From assembly GCA_030603495.1 (NCBI GenBank), contig JAUVXR010000004.1, forward strand, positions 1-64,000: a DNA stretch of 64,000 nt. The letters are read 5' to 3'. Positions 1 to 8,225 of the stretch are shown here, one piece after another. Source of the DNA: a bacterium. GTDB lineage: Bacteria; Armatimonadota; Zipacnadia; Zipacnadales; Zipacnadaceae. The notes under the pieces were generated by a model that was given only the letters and a program-made list of their open reading frames with translations, did not search any database and was not told where the DNA came from. Position 1 is the first letter of the stretch. Every line of letters begins with the position of its first letter. Made by a program: the position numbers and the translations under genes.

Positions 1-801
1 GAGCACGGGGTTCGCGCCATCAGGACCGCTACGTCGCCGGATTTCCGCCAGTGGACCGACCTGCGCTTCCTGATATATCCCAGCGCGCCGGTCGAACATC
101 CTGTTGCTGAACATCTTTACACCAACACGATTCAGCCCTACTACCGCGCGCCGCATTTCTATATGGGCTTTCCCATGCGTTTCACGCCCAAGAGGCAGTC
201 CTGGTACTATGAGAGGTACAAGCTAGAGCTGGGCGTCTCCGACGTGGTTTTCATGGCCAGCCGCGACGGTATTACTTTCCGGCGCTGGGGTGAGGCGTTC
301 ATTCGCCCCGGACCGCAAAGGCATCGGTGGGTCGCTCGCGACAACATGGTCGCTTGTGGGATGCTGGTGACGAAGTCTGACCGGCCCGGAGCGCCCGACG
401 AACTGTCCCTCTACTCAGTGGAAGGCTACTTCAGCCGTTCTCCGGACATTGACTACCAGCTACGCCGCTACACGATACGGATGGACGGCTTCGTTTCCTT
501 AAATGCGCCGCTGGCGGGTGGCGAGGTAGTGACCAAGCCGATCAGCTTCGACGACAAGCAGTTGGTGATCAACTTTGCCACCTCCGCCGCCGGCAGCATC
601 CGCGTTGAGTTGCAGGACGCCGAGGGCAAGGCAATTCCTGGATTTGCGCTGAACGATTGTCCGGAAATCTTCGGCGACGCCATCGAGCGGGTTGTCCGGT
701 GGGAAGGCGGCTCTGACGTCAGCGAGCTGGCGGGCATGCCGGTCCATCTGCGGCTGCTGCTCAAGGATGCCGATCTGTATTCGATCCAGTTCCGTCCCTA
801 A
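1..801 (+). CDS. Beta-propeller glycosidase-like protein, 5' partial
   Basis: The reading frame is open from the first base and ends at TAA 799-801, so the start lies outside the window; 266 codons are visible. The text (LYTNTIQPYYRAPH, then FTPKRQSWYYER, then SDVVFMASRDGITFRRW) resembles uncharacterised propeller-fold proteins related to GH32/GH43-type glycosidases that are common in Planctomycetes and Armatimonadota; this comparison is from memory. The second half (GGEVVTKPISFDDKQLVINF, then IRVELQDAEG) looks like a C-terminal beta-sandwich. No catalytic residue can be assigned from the visible part. Likely secreted or envelope-associated carbohydrate metabolism, by inference only. Confidence 0.75.
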   Translation, partial: EHGVRAIRTATSPDFRQWTDLRFLIYPSAPVEHPVAEHLYTNTIQPYYRAPHFYMGFPMRFTPKRQSWYYERYKLELGVSDVVFMASRDGITFRRWGEAFIRPGPQRHRWVARDNMVACGMLVTKSDRPGAPDELSLYSVEGYFSRSPDIDYQLRRYTIRMDGFVSLNAPLAGGEVVTKPISFDDKQLVINFATSAAGSIRVELQDAEGKAIPGFALNDCPEIFGDAIERVVRWEGGSDVSELAGMPVHLRLLLKDADLYSIQFRP

Positions 802-895
802 GTCGGGTTCATCCGGGGATGGTCAACCTTCTGAGCCTAGGTCGGCTCTGCGCCAGCGCACGGAGTACGCTGCACCGGAGGCGACGTGGGCGGCC

Positions 896-979
896 ATGCT
901 TGCGGGTAGCATTCTGCTCGCGGCAGGCTGGATCCACACCCGCCTCGCCGGCTATGGTGAACTGCTACCGAGGCTGTAA
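896..979 (+). pseudogene. C-terminal stub with membrane-like segment (copy A)
   Basis: A frame ending at TAA 977-979 reads AGSILLAAGWIHTRLAGYGE and then LLPRL, a hydrophobic stretch followed by a short tail. A second version, ending CLAGYGDLLPRL, lies at 2666-2734. The two DNA copies differ mostly at third codon positions (GGC TAT GGT GAA against GGC TAC GGC GAC), so both derive from homologous protein ends. No start codon with a ribosome site precedes it; it reads as the last piece of a lost gene. Confidence 0.45.
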
Positions 980-989
980 GGGCGGAAGC

Positions 990-1119
990 CACGCGCAAGA
1001 CCTCCAACATCGCCTGTCTATCCGCCTTGTACTGGAACTGCACCACGAAATCGTCGGCATAGAGCAGCATCAGCCTCTGCCCACGGACTCCGCCGCACCC
1101 TCGTTCTTCTCTATCTTCT
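990..1119 (-). pseudogene. Group II intron reverse transcriptase fragment
   Basis: On the minus strand this reads GQRLMLLYADDFVVQFQYKA and then DRQAMLEVL. It contains the reverse-transcriptase catalytic YADD box followed by FQYK, as in bacterial group II intron maturases. Only about 40 residues remain: no upstream RT motifs, no maturase domain, and the frame after LEVL no longer resembles the family. It is a relic of a retroelement beside the copy A stub. Confidence 0.6.
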
Positions 1120-1150
1120 AGTAAACCCCCACATTTTCTCAGAATTTATG

Positions 1151-1178
1151 TTGGATAACATCAGGAAATGGGTATACT
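1151..1178 (+). promoter_or_regulatory. Possible weak sigma70 promoter
   Basis: TTGGAT at 1151-1156 and TATACT at 1173-1178 are separated by 16 bp. The -35 is poor and the -10 good. It would give a leader of about 220 nt to the gene at 1405. Confidence 0.3.
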
Positions 1179-1404
1179 TTCATCGGCGTAAGCTAAAGAT
1201 AGCCTCTGGATATATAGCAGCACGTCGGAAACGCGATGAAACTTTGCTGCTGCATTCATGACGTACTAGGCGCCGTGAAGACAAGCCGCGCTTACGACGC
1301 GTCACAAACTGGTTTCGCTTGGGGACCTGCCCTGGCGGATTGCACTATGGACAGTCCGGTAGGTAGCCAGTTCCACGGGGGGCTGAGGAGGGAAATCGAT
1401 CGGC

Positions 1405-2163
1405 ATGATAACGATGACTACGTTAGGTTGTGCAGTCTGCGCGGCCTTCCCGGATCACAAGGGGACACATTATTCGGTAGACGAGATCTGGGCTCGGCTT
1501 CGCTACCACCGGCTCAGGTCGTGGGGCAAGTCAAAATGGATAGAGCTCCCCGACTGCTACAGCGCTAACGACTGCGCGATAATGGCAACGGCGCACATGA
1601 CCAACCACCCGGGGCTTCACAATGTGACGACCGGCTGCTACTTGTGCGAGGCTACCGCTGATTTTGACCCCGAGGCCTATAGTACAATCGAAGAGGCCAG
1701 CGAGGAATTGCTGGAAGATGAAGAGGTGGCCGAAGGCTTGGTGCAAACCGAAGCGCTGGCCCCGGACACCGACGTAGATGCAGAGCTCAAAACAGAAGAC
1801 GAGATTGCCGCTCCAGACGAGACTACGGAGCGGCTAAGACAGGAGGCCAGGCTGATGGCTGACCAAGACGCGAAGGGATATGTTGCATGGGTGAATGGCG
1901 GACTGCAGGTGGAGATACGGGCCAGTTCCAACGGTGGGTCTGGGTCTGATGTGGCGGCGCTGAAGAAGGCTCTGACGCGGTACGAGCCGCCCGATAACGT
2001 GCTGGTCACGGTGACCGAGACCCTGGGCAAAGGAGAAGCCTGGGTCACCATCGCCGTGAACTCCGGCGGCCAGGGCGCTCTGTTGGTGTCCGCGGGCAGC
2101 ATCGTGGACCAACTAGTGGATGCGGGCGTCTATGATGAGATCTTGCTGGTCAACGGTGGATAG
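1405..2163 (+). CDS. Hypothetical protein with N-terminal Cys motifs and acidic linker
   Basis: This 252-aa protein is not recognised. An N-terminal region of about 90 residues has CAVC (residues 9-12) and CYLC motifs plus several His, which could bind zinc. A strongly acidic, Glu-rich low-complexity stretch follows (about 95-150). The C-terminal 100 residues look like an alpha/beta domain (VAWVNGGLQVEIRA, then VLVTVTETLGKGEAWVTIAV, then GALLVSAGSIVDQLVDAGVY). AGGAGGG at 1386-1392 precedes the ATG by about 12 nt, so the second ATG at 1414 is an alternative start. It is followed by another small unknown gene on the same strand, and both lie between the two homologous stubs, so this 1.7-kb segment may be an insertion. 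Confidence 0.7.
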   Translation: MITMTTLGCAVCAAFPDHKGTHYSVDEIWARLRYHRLRSWGKSKWIELPDCYSANDCAIMATAHMTNHPGLHNVTTGCYLCEATADFDPEAYSTIEEASEELLEDEEVAEGLVQTEALAPDTDVDAELKTEDEIAAPDETTERLRQEARLMADQDAKGYVAWVNGGLQVEIRASSNGGSGSDVAALKKALTRYEPPDNVLVTVTETLGKGEAWVTIAVNSGGQGALLVSAGSIVDQLVDAGVYDEILLVNGG

Positions 2164-2352
2164 CAAGTATTGTCAACCATGACGCAGCAGTCAGCTTGGC
2201 GCTTGCCGTTGGGGCTGTGACAGACCACCGCGGCACCCGGGCAGCGGCCCAGCAAGGAGCAGTTGATGCCAATGCTTCATCGAAGACGCGCACAGGCGGC
2301 ACCGGCGCAACTGACAGAGCCGGAGCACAGCACAGACACAAGGAGGAATCAG

Positions 2353-2655
2353 ATGGACCCCAAGCCGATGATCGAGATAATCGCGGGGAAGCGCTACCGA
2401 ACCGAGGCTGCAGAGCTACTTGCCGCCGATTCCTACTTCGATGGCGACAGCTATGAGCGCGCGGGTCGCAACACGTTCCTATTCCGCACCCCCAACGGGA
2501 ACTACTTCATGCAGCACCAGACAACCTGGGAGCGGGAGCGGGACTGTTTGACCCCTCTAGCGCGCGACGAAGCAGTGCGCATCTTCACTGAGTTGCCGGT
2601 GAAGAAGGCTGACTTTGAGGACGCCTTCCCTGGCATCAAAGTGGAGGACGCCTGA
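2353..2655 (+). CDS. Hypothetical small soluble protein
   Basis: This 100-aa protein is of unknown function. The start is set by a strong AGGAGGA at 2341-2347, six bases before the ATG; the frame is open further upstream but without another ribosome site. The text (GKRYRTEAAELLAADSYFDG, then FLFRTPNGNYFMQHQTTWER, then LARDEAVRIFTEL) looks like a compact alpha/beta domain in which residues 35-60 could form a hairpin and the rest helices. It lacks signal peptide and membrane segments. It follows the 252-aa gene on the same strand after 189 bp. Confidence 0.7.
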   Translation: MDPKPMIEIIAGKRYRTEAAELLAADSYFDGDSYERAGRNTFLFRTPNGNYFMQHQTTWERERDCLTPLARDEAVRIFTELPVKKADFEDAFPGIKVEDA

Positions 2656-2665
2656 GTCGTCGGTT

Positions 2666-2734
2666 GCGGGGTCGCTGTTGGCGTCTACGCCTGCTTGCCT
2701 GGCCGGCTACGGCGACCTGCTGCCGAGGCTCTGA
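2666..2734 (+). pseudogene. C-terminal stub (copy B of the 0.9-kb stub)
   Basis: This reads AGSLLASTPACLAGYGDLLP and then RL, ending at TGA 2732-2734, and matches copy A at 896-979 at protein level with mostly synonymous DNA differences. It begins only about 10 bp after the stop of the 100-aa gene and has no start of its own. Confidence 0.45.
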
Positions 2735-2895
2735 AGACGCGAGCCTGCCCCCCAAACTGTGGTAACGTCACGACATCCGTGGAGCAATCGCCGTTGACCT
2801 CTTCTCCGGCCGGCTCAGAATTCCTCCTCACTGGCACCAATCCCGAGAAGGTTTGCCGCCAGCATAAGAGAAATATCTCTGGCAAACGGAACTTT

Positions 2896-2925
2896 TTGCA
2901 GGTGTTAGTTGTCTATCAGTATAAT
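2896..2925 (+). promoter_or_regulatory. Probable promoter of the gene at 2998
   Basis: TTGCAG (2896-2901) and TATAAT (2920-2925) are separated by 18 bp. The perfect -10 lies about 70 bp before the start codon in an AT-rich patch. Confidence 0.5.
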
Positions 2926-2997
2926 AGTAGACTGCATAGCTGGTGATGTAGCAGCCAGCCCTCGATAGCCTCACCACGATAGCGGAGGTGGGTAGTG

Positions 2998-4143
2998 ATG
3001 GTAAAGACCACAGGAAACGCTAAAGCACTGTTCGTATCTTTGCTTCTCCTGACTGCCCCGCAAATCGTCCTCGCTTGTGTCTGGTATCCGCACACAGCCA
3101 TTACCGATGTGGAGATCACTGCTCCTGCTGATGGTGCGAAAATCTGCGCCTCCTTGCCGTCCGCAGATACGGAAGTAGCCTGTTCGTGCACAGAGGAGAG
3201 CGATACTGACAAGCGGGTAGCCGACACTACGACGTACCCTGCCGATTGTCTGACCTATACTTGGTCAAAATCACGCGGGAGTTGGAAAAACGGAGTAAAC
3301 ACAGGTCGTAATGTGACCTGGATTGCCCCGGATACGCCTTCGGGTTCCGTGAACGGCGATTGGATAAAAGTAACCATCACCGACGCTGCTGTCATCCCGC
3401 CAGGTGAGAGTGGCGACCGTGATGACGAGGACGAAACGGCCACTATCTATGTAACGGTTCACGGAGGGGGCATCTACTCTGATGCTCCGGAGGGCGAGTG
3501 GCTCTATCTGAAGTGTCCAGCTAGTTCCTCTCCTACCCAATGCTGGTGGGTATTGGAGCAGCCTGCAGGTACGACCTACTTATGGGAGATTACCCAAGGG
3601 GACACTAAAGCCCACATTGTAGGCTCCAGCAGCAATCGTACGGTAATACTCCAAGGCGATGCGGCAAGTGCAGCGAGATTAGACGTTCACCTTCAGGTGA
3701 CTTGCACTGTTGGCGGACATAGCTGCGAGTCAACTTGCGCTCTAACCGTGCACACACCAAGCCAAGCTGAGAGCAGCCAGGCGATCCTGGGCTTTCAATC
3801 CTGGTCCGGGCCTCCCCTCTGGGAGATGCAGAGAAACGTGAGTTATTACATTCGTAACCAGTTTAGCATAGCTCTCGTGGGAGCTTGGTGGGATGAAACC
3901 TGGAGCAACCAAGTAGGTCCTGGGTGTGCCTCGATTGGGCAGGGCGATGGTTCCTCGGGTGCAGGTGGATTAGTTACTGACGTCCTTTATTGGTGGCAGA
4001 CTTTTGCGTGGAGAGGCGCCGGATTTGGCATCTGCCAAGCGGATCAAACCATCAGTGTGGATGGATGCCCGTCAGCTGGCGACTTCTGGGCGAATGAGCT
4101 TACATATACAGAAGAGCCCATGATCACAGTCACGCCCCAATAA
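2998..4143 (+). CDS. Secreted or lipid-anchored protein of unknown function
   Basis: A 381-aa protein. GGAGGTG at 2984-2990 is seven bases before this ATG; the GTG one codon earlier is less well placed. The N-terminus has Lys residues, a hydrophobic core (ALFVSLLLLTAPQIVLAC) and a Cys that could be a lipidation site or simply the start of the mature protein. The mature part holds Ig-like beta-sandwich text (ITDVEITAPADGAKICASLP; TWSKSRGSWKNG) and many Cys, consistent with disulfides outside the membrane. The last third (WWDETWSNQVGPGC, WWQTFAWRGAGFGICQ) is Trp- and Gly-rich. No family is recognised. Confidence 0.75.
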   Translation: MVKTTGNAKALFVSLLLLTAPQIVLACVWYPHTAITDVEITAPADGAKICASLPSADTEVACSCTEESDTDKRVADTTTYPADCLTYTWSKSRGSWKNGVNTGRNVTWIAPDTPSGSVNGDWIKVTITDAAVIPPGESGDRDDEDETATIYVTVHGGGIYSDAPEGEWLYLKCPASSSPTQCWWVLEQPAGTTYLWEITQGDTKAHIVGSSSNRTVILQGDAASAARLDVHLQVTCTVGGHSCESTCALTVHTPSQAESSQAILGFQSWSGPPLWEMQRNVSYYIRNQFSIALVGAWWDETWSNQVGPGCASIGQGDGSSGAGGLVTDVLYWWQTFAWRGAGFGICQADQTISVDGCPSAGDFWANELTYTEEPMITVTPQ

Positions 4144-4162
4144 GCTCGGAATTATAGAAAGA

Positions 4163-4191
4163 ACTGAGCGCATGCAGTGAAAAGGTATAAT
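4163..4191 (+). promoter_or_regulatory. Probable promoter of the gene at 4265
   Basis: A perfect TATAAT lies at 4186-4191, about 75 bp upstream of the start. The -35 at the right distance (near 4163) is poor, so activity may need an activator. Confidence 0.4.
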
Positions 4192-4264
4192 GTGGACAAT
4201 ACAGGAAACTCTTAATAGAACCAAGTGGCGGTTGGCGGACAAACTATAGTGAAGGTGGTGCACA

Positions 4265-5137
4265 ATGATGCAGAATTGGTTCCGACACAACATTTTGGTG
4301 GTTGTCGCGGCGGTTATTTTGCTGGGTGTTGGTATGAGTCTTGGTTTTCGAGTAACGGGTGAATCAATGGCAGAAGAACAGGCGGGAGCTCCGGCAAAGA
4401 CGGGGACGCCGTCGGAATTGGCTTCGCCAGATGAAGTTGTTGTCGGAGTGTCTCCAGGCCCAGGGGAGGATGCCATATGGCTAAAGCACTTCCCACCGGC
4501 CAAGCCAGCGCTGCACTTGACTGACACCATTGAAAGTTTCTCGGCCACGGACGACTGTGTCCCCAATATATTGAGGACCCTAGCCAATAATTTTGGGCTG
4601 CGGTATGGGATCGAAGTGATTCCTTGGAAAACTCCTGCACAGCCGGGCAAAAGCGGTTCACTAGATGTCGAGAATATGAGCGTGCGTGAAACTCTTGACG
4701 AGATTCTGACCATTGATTCTCGCTACACGTGGAACAGGGATAGGGAATATGTCAACTTTGTGTTGGGCGATGCCTACAAAATGCCGGACTATCCGCTCAA
4801 TATTGTCATTCCCAAGTTCGAAGTTACGGAAGAACCGTATGCACGCGCGATTCAGAGAATAATGGTGATCGTTCAGGAAGAGACTGGCTTCGGAAGCGGT
4901 ATGGGGCTCCGCCATCCACCCGACTTTGGACCTCAGGTTACTACCTTTCTTGAGGATGCCACACCACGGCAGATACTGAATGAGATAGCTCGTCAGAGCT
5001 CTATGTCCTGGGAGATTCATAGTTTTGAGCGTGACAAGGGAGTTGTCATAATGGGTCGCAAGGTAGGAGTTCCTGAAAAGGGTTGTGGCTGCGGTCAAGA
5101 CAGCACTGCTCCACAACCGGCCATAGCGACCGACTGA
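4265..5137 (+). CDS. Membrane-anchored protein with STN/secretin-N-like repeats
   Basis: A 290-aa protein; AAGGTGG at 4252-4258 is six bases before the ATG. Residues 7-27 (ILVVVAAVILLGVGMSLGF) form one N-terminal membrane anchor, with the rest outside. Two alpha/beta units follow: VPNILRTLANNFGLRYGIEV with SVRETLDEILTIDSRYTW, and a second with TTFLEDATPRQILNEIARQS and SMSWEIHSFERDKGVVIMGR. The pattern 'sum of basis, then defining a helix that ends ILxxxxxxxW, then a strand' is typical of STN/secretin N0-type domains, but no secretin pore domain is present. The C-terminus has a CGCG cluster. The role is unknown; a periplasmic docking protein is possible. Confidence 0.65.
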   Translation: MMQNWFRHNILVVVAAVILLGVGMSLGFRVTGESMAEEQAGAPAKTGTPSELASPDEVVVGVSPGPGEDAIWLKHFPPAKPALHLTDTIESFSATDDCVPNILRTLANNFGLRYGIEVIPWKTPAQPGKSGSLDVENMSVRETLDEILTIDSRYTWNRDREYVNFVLGDAYKMPDYPLNIVIPKFEVTEEPYARAIQRIMVIVQEETGFGSGMGLRHPPDFGPQVTTFLEDATPRQILNEIARQSSMSWEIHSFERDKGVVIMGRKVGVPEKGCGCGQDSTAPQPAIATD

Positions 5138-5169
5138 GTGTCTCTTCCTAACTAAGGCCCTGCATGTAG

Positions 5170-5208
5170 AAGGCGATGTAGACAGCGGTGGGGGCTCTGT
5201 ATCGCCTT
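5170..5208. terminator. Hairpin between convergent genes
   Basis: Arms 5170-5182 and 5196-5208 pair over 13 bp with two G-U pairs (core AAGGCGAT/ATCGCCTT) around a 13-nt loop. There is no T run, so it may act as a factor-dependent or mRNA-protecting structure for the plus gene ending at 5137. Confidence 0.45.
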
Positions 5209-5259
5209 GTTGCTGACTCTGGAACTTCTCCAGCTTGCACTGTGCCTCCTCTTTTAGAA

Positions 5260-5275
5260 GGGGCATCCTTGCCCC
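5260..5275 (-). terminator. Short GC hairpin after pcrA
   Basis: GGGGCA and TGCCCC form a six-pair stem with a 4-nt loop. On the minus strand it is followed by TTCTAAAAG, 21 bp past the pcrA stop codon. Confidence 0.45.
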
Positions 5276-5296
5276 GACCTCCTTGCGTGACTCCGA

Positions 5297-7579
5297 CTAG
5301 ACCTTCTCCAGCCCGGCGTACTCCGCCAGCAGCCTCTTTACGCCCTGGTCGGGGAAGGCCACGACGAGCGTAGCGCCGGTCTTCTCTTCCTTGATGCTGA
5401 CGACCATGCCCTCGCCGAACTGCGCATGCTTGACCTTGTCACCGACTGAGTATTCCCCGGCGGCGTATGGCTCTGTCTTCTGGCGGACTTGGGCCTTGCG
5501 GCGCTTCTTGGGCTTCTTCTGAGCGTCGCCGCTGGCGGCGGTGCCCCGTGCCTGCGCCCGCGAGAGCACCTTGGTCAGGTCGAGACGACGGCCGGTCATC
5601 TGCATCTCAGATTCGAGTTCCGGCGTTGCGATGAGCTGACGATCGGCCAGCGGAGTTCCGCATTCCTGCACAATATCGGCGGGCAGATGCTTCAGGAAGC
5701 GCGAAGGCAGCATCGGGCGGGTCTCGCCGAAGATTGTCCGACGGCTGCAATGGCTGATATAGAGTCGCTTCTGGGCCCGGGTTATTCCGACATAGCACAA
5801 GCGGCGTTCCTCCTCCAGCTCTGCCGGGTCGCTCATACTGCGATAGTGGGGGAGGACCTCTTCCTCCAGGCCGACCAGAAAGACCCGGGGGAACTCCAGA
5901 CCCTTGGCGCTGTGCAGGGTCATCAGCGAGACGGCTGAGTCCAGTGACTCCGCCTGGTCAATGTCGGAAATGAGGGAGATACGCTCCAGGAAGGCCGCCA
6001 GGGAGGGCTCTTCGGCTGAGTTCTCAAAGGCAGCCGCTGCGGTGATGAACTCCTCAACGTTTTCGGCCCGCTCAGCGTCGTCGGCTCGCTCTGACTGGCG
6101 CAGCCGTGGCAGGTAGCCACTGCGCGTGACTACCTCCTCGACGAACCTGCGCAGCCCCAGCTTGTCGCGGCGCCGGCGCAGCGCAGTCATCATATCGTAG
6201 AAGTCGGCTACCGCGTGTTGTTGGGCAAGCCGCAGCTCCTCGTGGACCTCGGGTATCCCGCAGACTTCGAGCAGAGTATTGCCCAGCTTGTAGGCGGCGG
6301 CGTCGAGCGTCTGGAGTGTCCTAGTCCCGATGCCACGCGTTGGCCGGTTGATGATGCGCCGCAGCGAGAGCGAATCACTGGGGTTGTACAACACCTTCAG
6401 GTAGGCGATCACGTCCTTGATCTCGGCCCGGTCGTAGAAGCGTACGCCCCCGACGATCTCGTAGGGGATGCCCGCGTCGAGCAGCACTTCTTCGAAGACC
6501 CGCGACATCGCATTGGTCCGATACAGTATGGCATAGCTGCCCGGGGCGACGTTGTGCACGAGAATCTCAGTGTGAATCTCTGCGCCTACCCACTCAGCTT
6601 CTTCCTGTTCGTTGACCGCGTGGTAGAGGAGAGGGCGGTCACCGGGGGGGTTGTCAGTCCACAGCTTCTTCTCGGCGCGGCTGGGGTTATGCCGAATTAC
6701 CTCGTAGGCACAGTTGATGATATTGCCGGTCGAGCGGTAGTTCTGTTCGAGCTTGAAGATTTGGGCCTCGGGGAAATACTCTTGGAAGGCCAGGATCAGT
6801 TGCACGTTGGCCCCCCGCCATCCATAGATGCTCTGGTCGTCGTCGCCGACCACGCAGAGGTTGCGGTGCTTGTCGGTAAGCAGCCTGATCAGGGAAAACT
6901 GCGCGAAGTTGATATCCTGGTACTCGTCAACCAGTACATATTTATACTGCTTGTGGTACTTCCTGGCGGTTTTGGCGGAATCGCGCAGCAGTCGGACTCC
7001 GTGCAGGATCAAGTCGTCGAAATCCAGCGCATGATTGGCCCCCAGCCGCTCCTGGTAAGCACGGTAGACGCGCTTGGCCTCGAGCTGGAGTGGATTGCCT
7101 TGCGCTGGCGAGTAGTCCGCCGGCTCCAGCAGGTCGTTCTTGGCGTTGCTAATCTCCCAGTGGATACTGTCTGGGCTGCATAGCTCGGCGTCAATATTGA
7201 GCGCTGACAGCGTCTCCTTGATGAGCATACGCTGGTCGGCCTCGTCGTAGATGACGAAGTCAGGCTCGATGCCAATGATATTGCCATCGGCGCGCAGCAT
7301 CCGCGCACAGAACGAGTGGAACGTCCCCGCCCAGACCCGGGCCGCCCCTTCGCCCACGAGCTGCTCAATGCGCTCTTGCATCTCCCCGGCGGCCTTGTTC
7401 GTGAAGGTCACCGCCAGGATCTGCTCGGGGGGCACGTCCAGCTCGTGAACCATATAGGCAATGCGGTAGGTGAGCACGCGCGTCTTACCGCTGCCGGCGC
7501 CGGCAAAGATCAACACCGGCCCGTCAGTGGCCTGCACCGCCTCGCGCTGCTCTGGATTGAGGTCGTCGAGAATGGTCAA
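5297..7579 (-). CDS. pcrA: ATP-dependent DNA helicase PcrA/UvrD
   Basis: Superfamily 1A 3'-5' helicase acting in repair and in removing stalled complexes from DNA. Visible motifs in order: LNPEQREAV (Q motif), GAGSGKT (Walker A), DEYQD (Walker B), GDDDQSIYGWRGA (motif III), QNYRST (IV), LMTLHSAKGLEFPRVFLVG (V) and CYVGITRAQKRLY (VI). The last 50 residues (YSVGDKVKHAQFGEGMVVSI) are the Tudor-like C-terminal domain that binds RNA polymerase in PcrA. At about 760 aa the length is normal. The frame is open to a TTG at 7651, but family proteins begin just before LNPEQ, so TTG 7579 (giving MTILDDLNPEQ) is chosen; neither has a strong ribosome site. It follows the coiled-coil gene at 7681 on the same strand. 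Confidence 0.93.
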   Translation of the reverse strand: MTILDDLNPEQREAVQATDGPVLIFAGAGSGKTRVLTYRIAYMVHELDVPPEQILAVTFTNKAAGEMQERIEQLVGEGAARVWAGTFHSFCARMLRADGNIIGIEPDFVIYDEADQRMLIKETLSALNIDAELCSPDSIHWEISNAKNDLLEPADYSPAQGNPLQLEAKRVYRAYQERLGANHALDFDDLILHGVRLLRDSAKTARKYHKQYKYVLVDEYQDINFAQFSLIRLLTDKHRNLCVVGDDDQSIYGWRGANVQLILAFQEYFPEAQIFKLEQNYRSTGNIINCAYEVIRHNPSRAEKKLWTDNPPGDRPLLYHAVNEQEEAEWVGAEIHTEILVHNVAPGSYAILYRTNAMSRVFEEVLLDAGIPYEIVGGVRFYDRAEIKDVIAYLKVLYNPSDSLSLRRIINRPTRGIGTRTLQTLDAAAYKLGNTLLEVCGIPEVHEELRLAQQHAVADFYDMMTALRRRRDKLGLRRFVEEVVTRSGYLPRLRQSERADDAERAENVEEFITAAAAFENSAEEPSLAAFLERISLISDIDQAESLDSAVSLMTLHSAKGLEFPRVFLVGLEEEVLPHYRSMSDPAELEEERRLCYVGITRAQKRLYISHCSRRTIFGETRPMLPSRFLKHLPADIVQECGTPLADRQLIATPELESEMQMTGRRLDLTKVLSRAQARGTAASGDAQKKPKKRRKAQVRQKTEPYAAGEYSVGDKVKHAQFGEGMVVSIKEEKTGATLVVAFPDQGVKRLLAEYAGLEKV

Positions 7580-7680
7580 AAGCGTATCACCGTGAGAACT
7601 GCTGGATTTCACACGCACTGGCCGAAGGCTGTCAGCAACAGCGGCGGCCAATGCATCAACAAACGATGGGGGGGCGCTTC

Positions 7681-8175
7681 TCAGTCCTCAGTGGGGGGCG
7701 GCGCTGTCCACTTTGGTGCTTCGGTTGGCATTTGGCAGCTTTCTTGGTCGGCTGCTTCTGCTGGCGCCGTTTCTTGTGCCGGCTCTTCGTCCTCTGCCAC
7801 CGGCGTCTCGTCCTCAAGATCCAGCACTAATTCCTCACCGGGCCCGGCCTCGCGGCGGATCTCTTCAATTTGCCCCTGGAGCTCCCTTGTCTCCGCCCCG
7901 ATTTCGTCTATGTGCAGGCAATCGCTGAGGATGTCACGGTTGCGCACCTTGCCGCGAGTGTGCAGCGAATAGGCCTTCTTGCCCATCGTCAGCAGAAGCT
8001 GGTGGCGCTCGCGGCGGAGCAAGCGAATCTGGGCGGCGAGCCTCTGAATCCCCGCCTGGCGATCAATCGTTTCGGCCAAGCCGGAGACCCTCTCCCTACT
8101 GCCGCGGAAGAACTCGCTCAGGACCTGTTTGATTTGTCCCCAGAGGCTATCTGTAGATGTGTCAGAGCTGCTCAT
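7681..8175 (-). CDS. Coiled-coil protein with acidic tail
   Basis: A 164-aa soluble protein, not recognised. GAGGTGAT lies eight bases before the ATG. Residues 10-110 are predicted helical and heptad-rich (LAETIDRQAGIQRLAAQIRL, then LRRERHQLLLTMGKKAYSLH, then IGAETRELQGQIEEIRREAG), resembling the 'LLxxGxxAYxL' helical pairs of small bacterial coiled-coil proteins. Residues 115-164 are acidic and Pro-rich (EDETPVAEDEEPAQET) and probably disordered. It lies directly upstream of pcrA, so the two are probably co-transcribed. Confidence 0.7.
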   Translation of the reverse strand: MSSSDTSTDSLWGQIKQVLSEFFRGSRERVSGLAETIDRQAGIQRLAAQIRLLRRERHQLLLTMGKKAYSLHTRGKVRNRDILSDCLHIDEIGAETRELQGQIEEIRREAGPGEELVLDLEDETPVAEDEEPAQETAPAEAADQESCQMPTEAPKWTAPPPTED

Positions 8176-8225
8176 ATTGTACTATCACCTCACACATGGT
8201 GTCATCGCCGCCAGATGCTGCCCGT

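Noticed and set aside
1236-1568. 110-codon plus frame before the 252-aa gene
   Set aside because: It overlaps the better-supported gene at 1405 in another frame and lacks a ribosome site.
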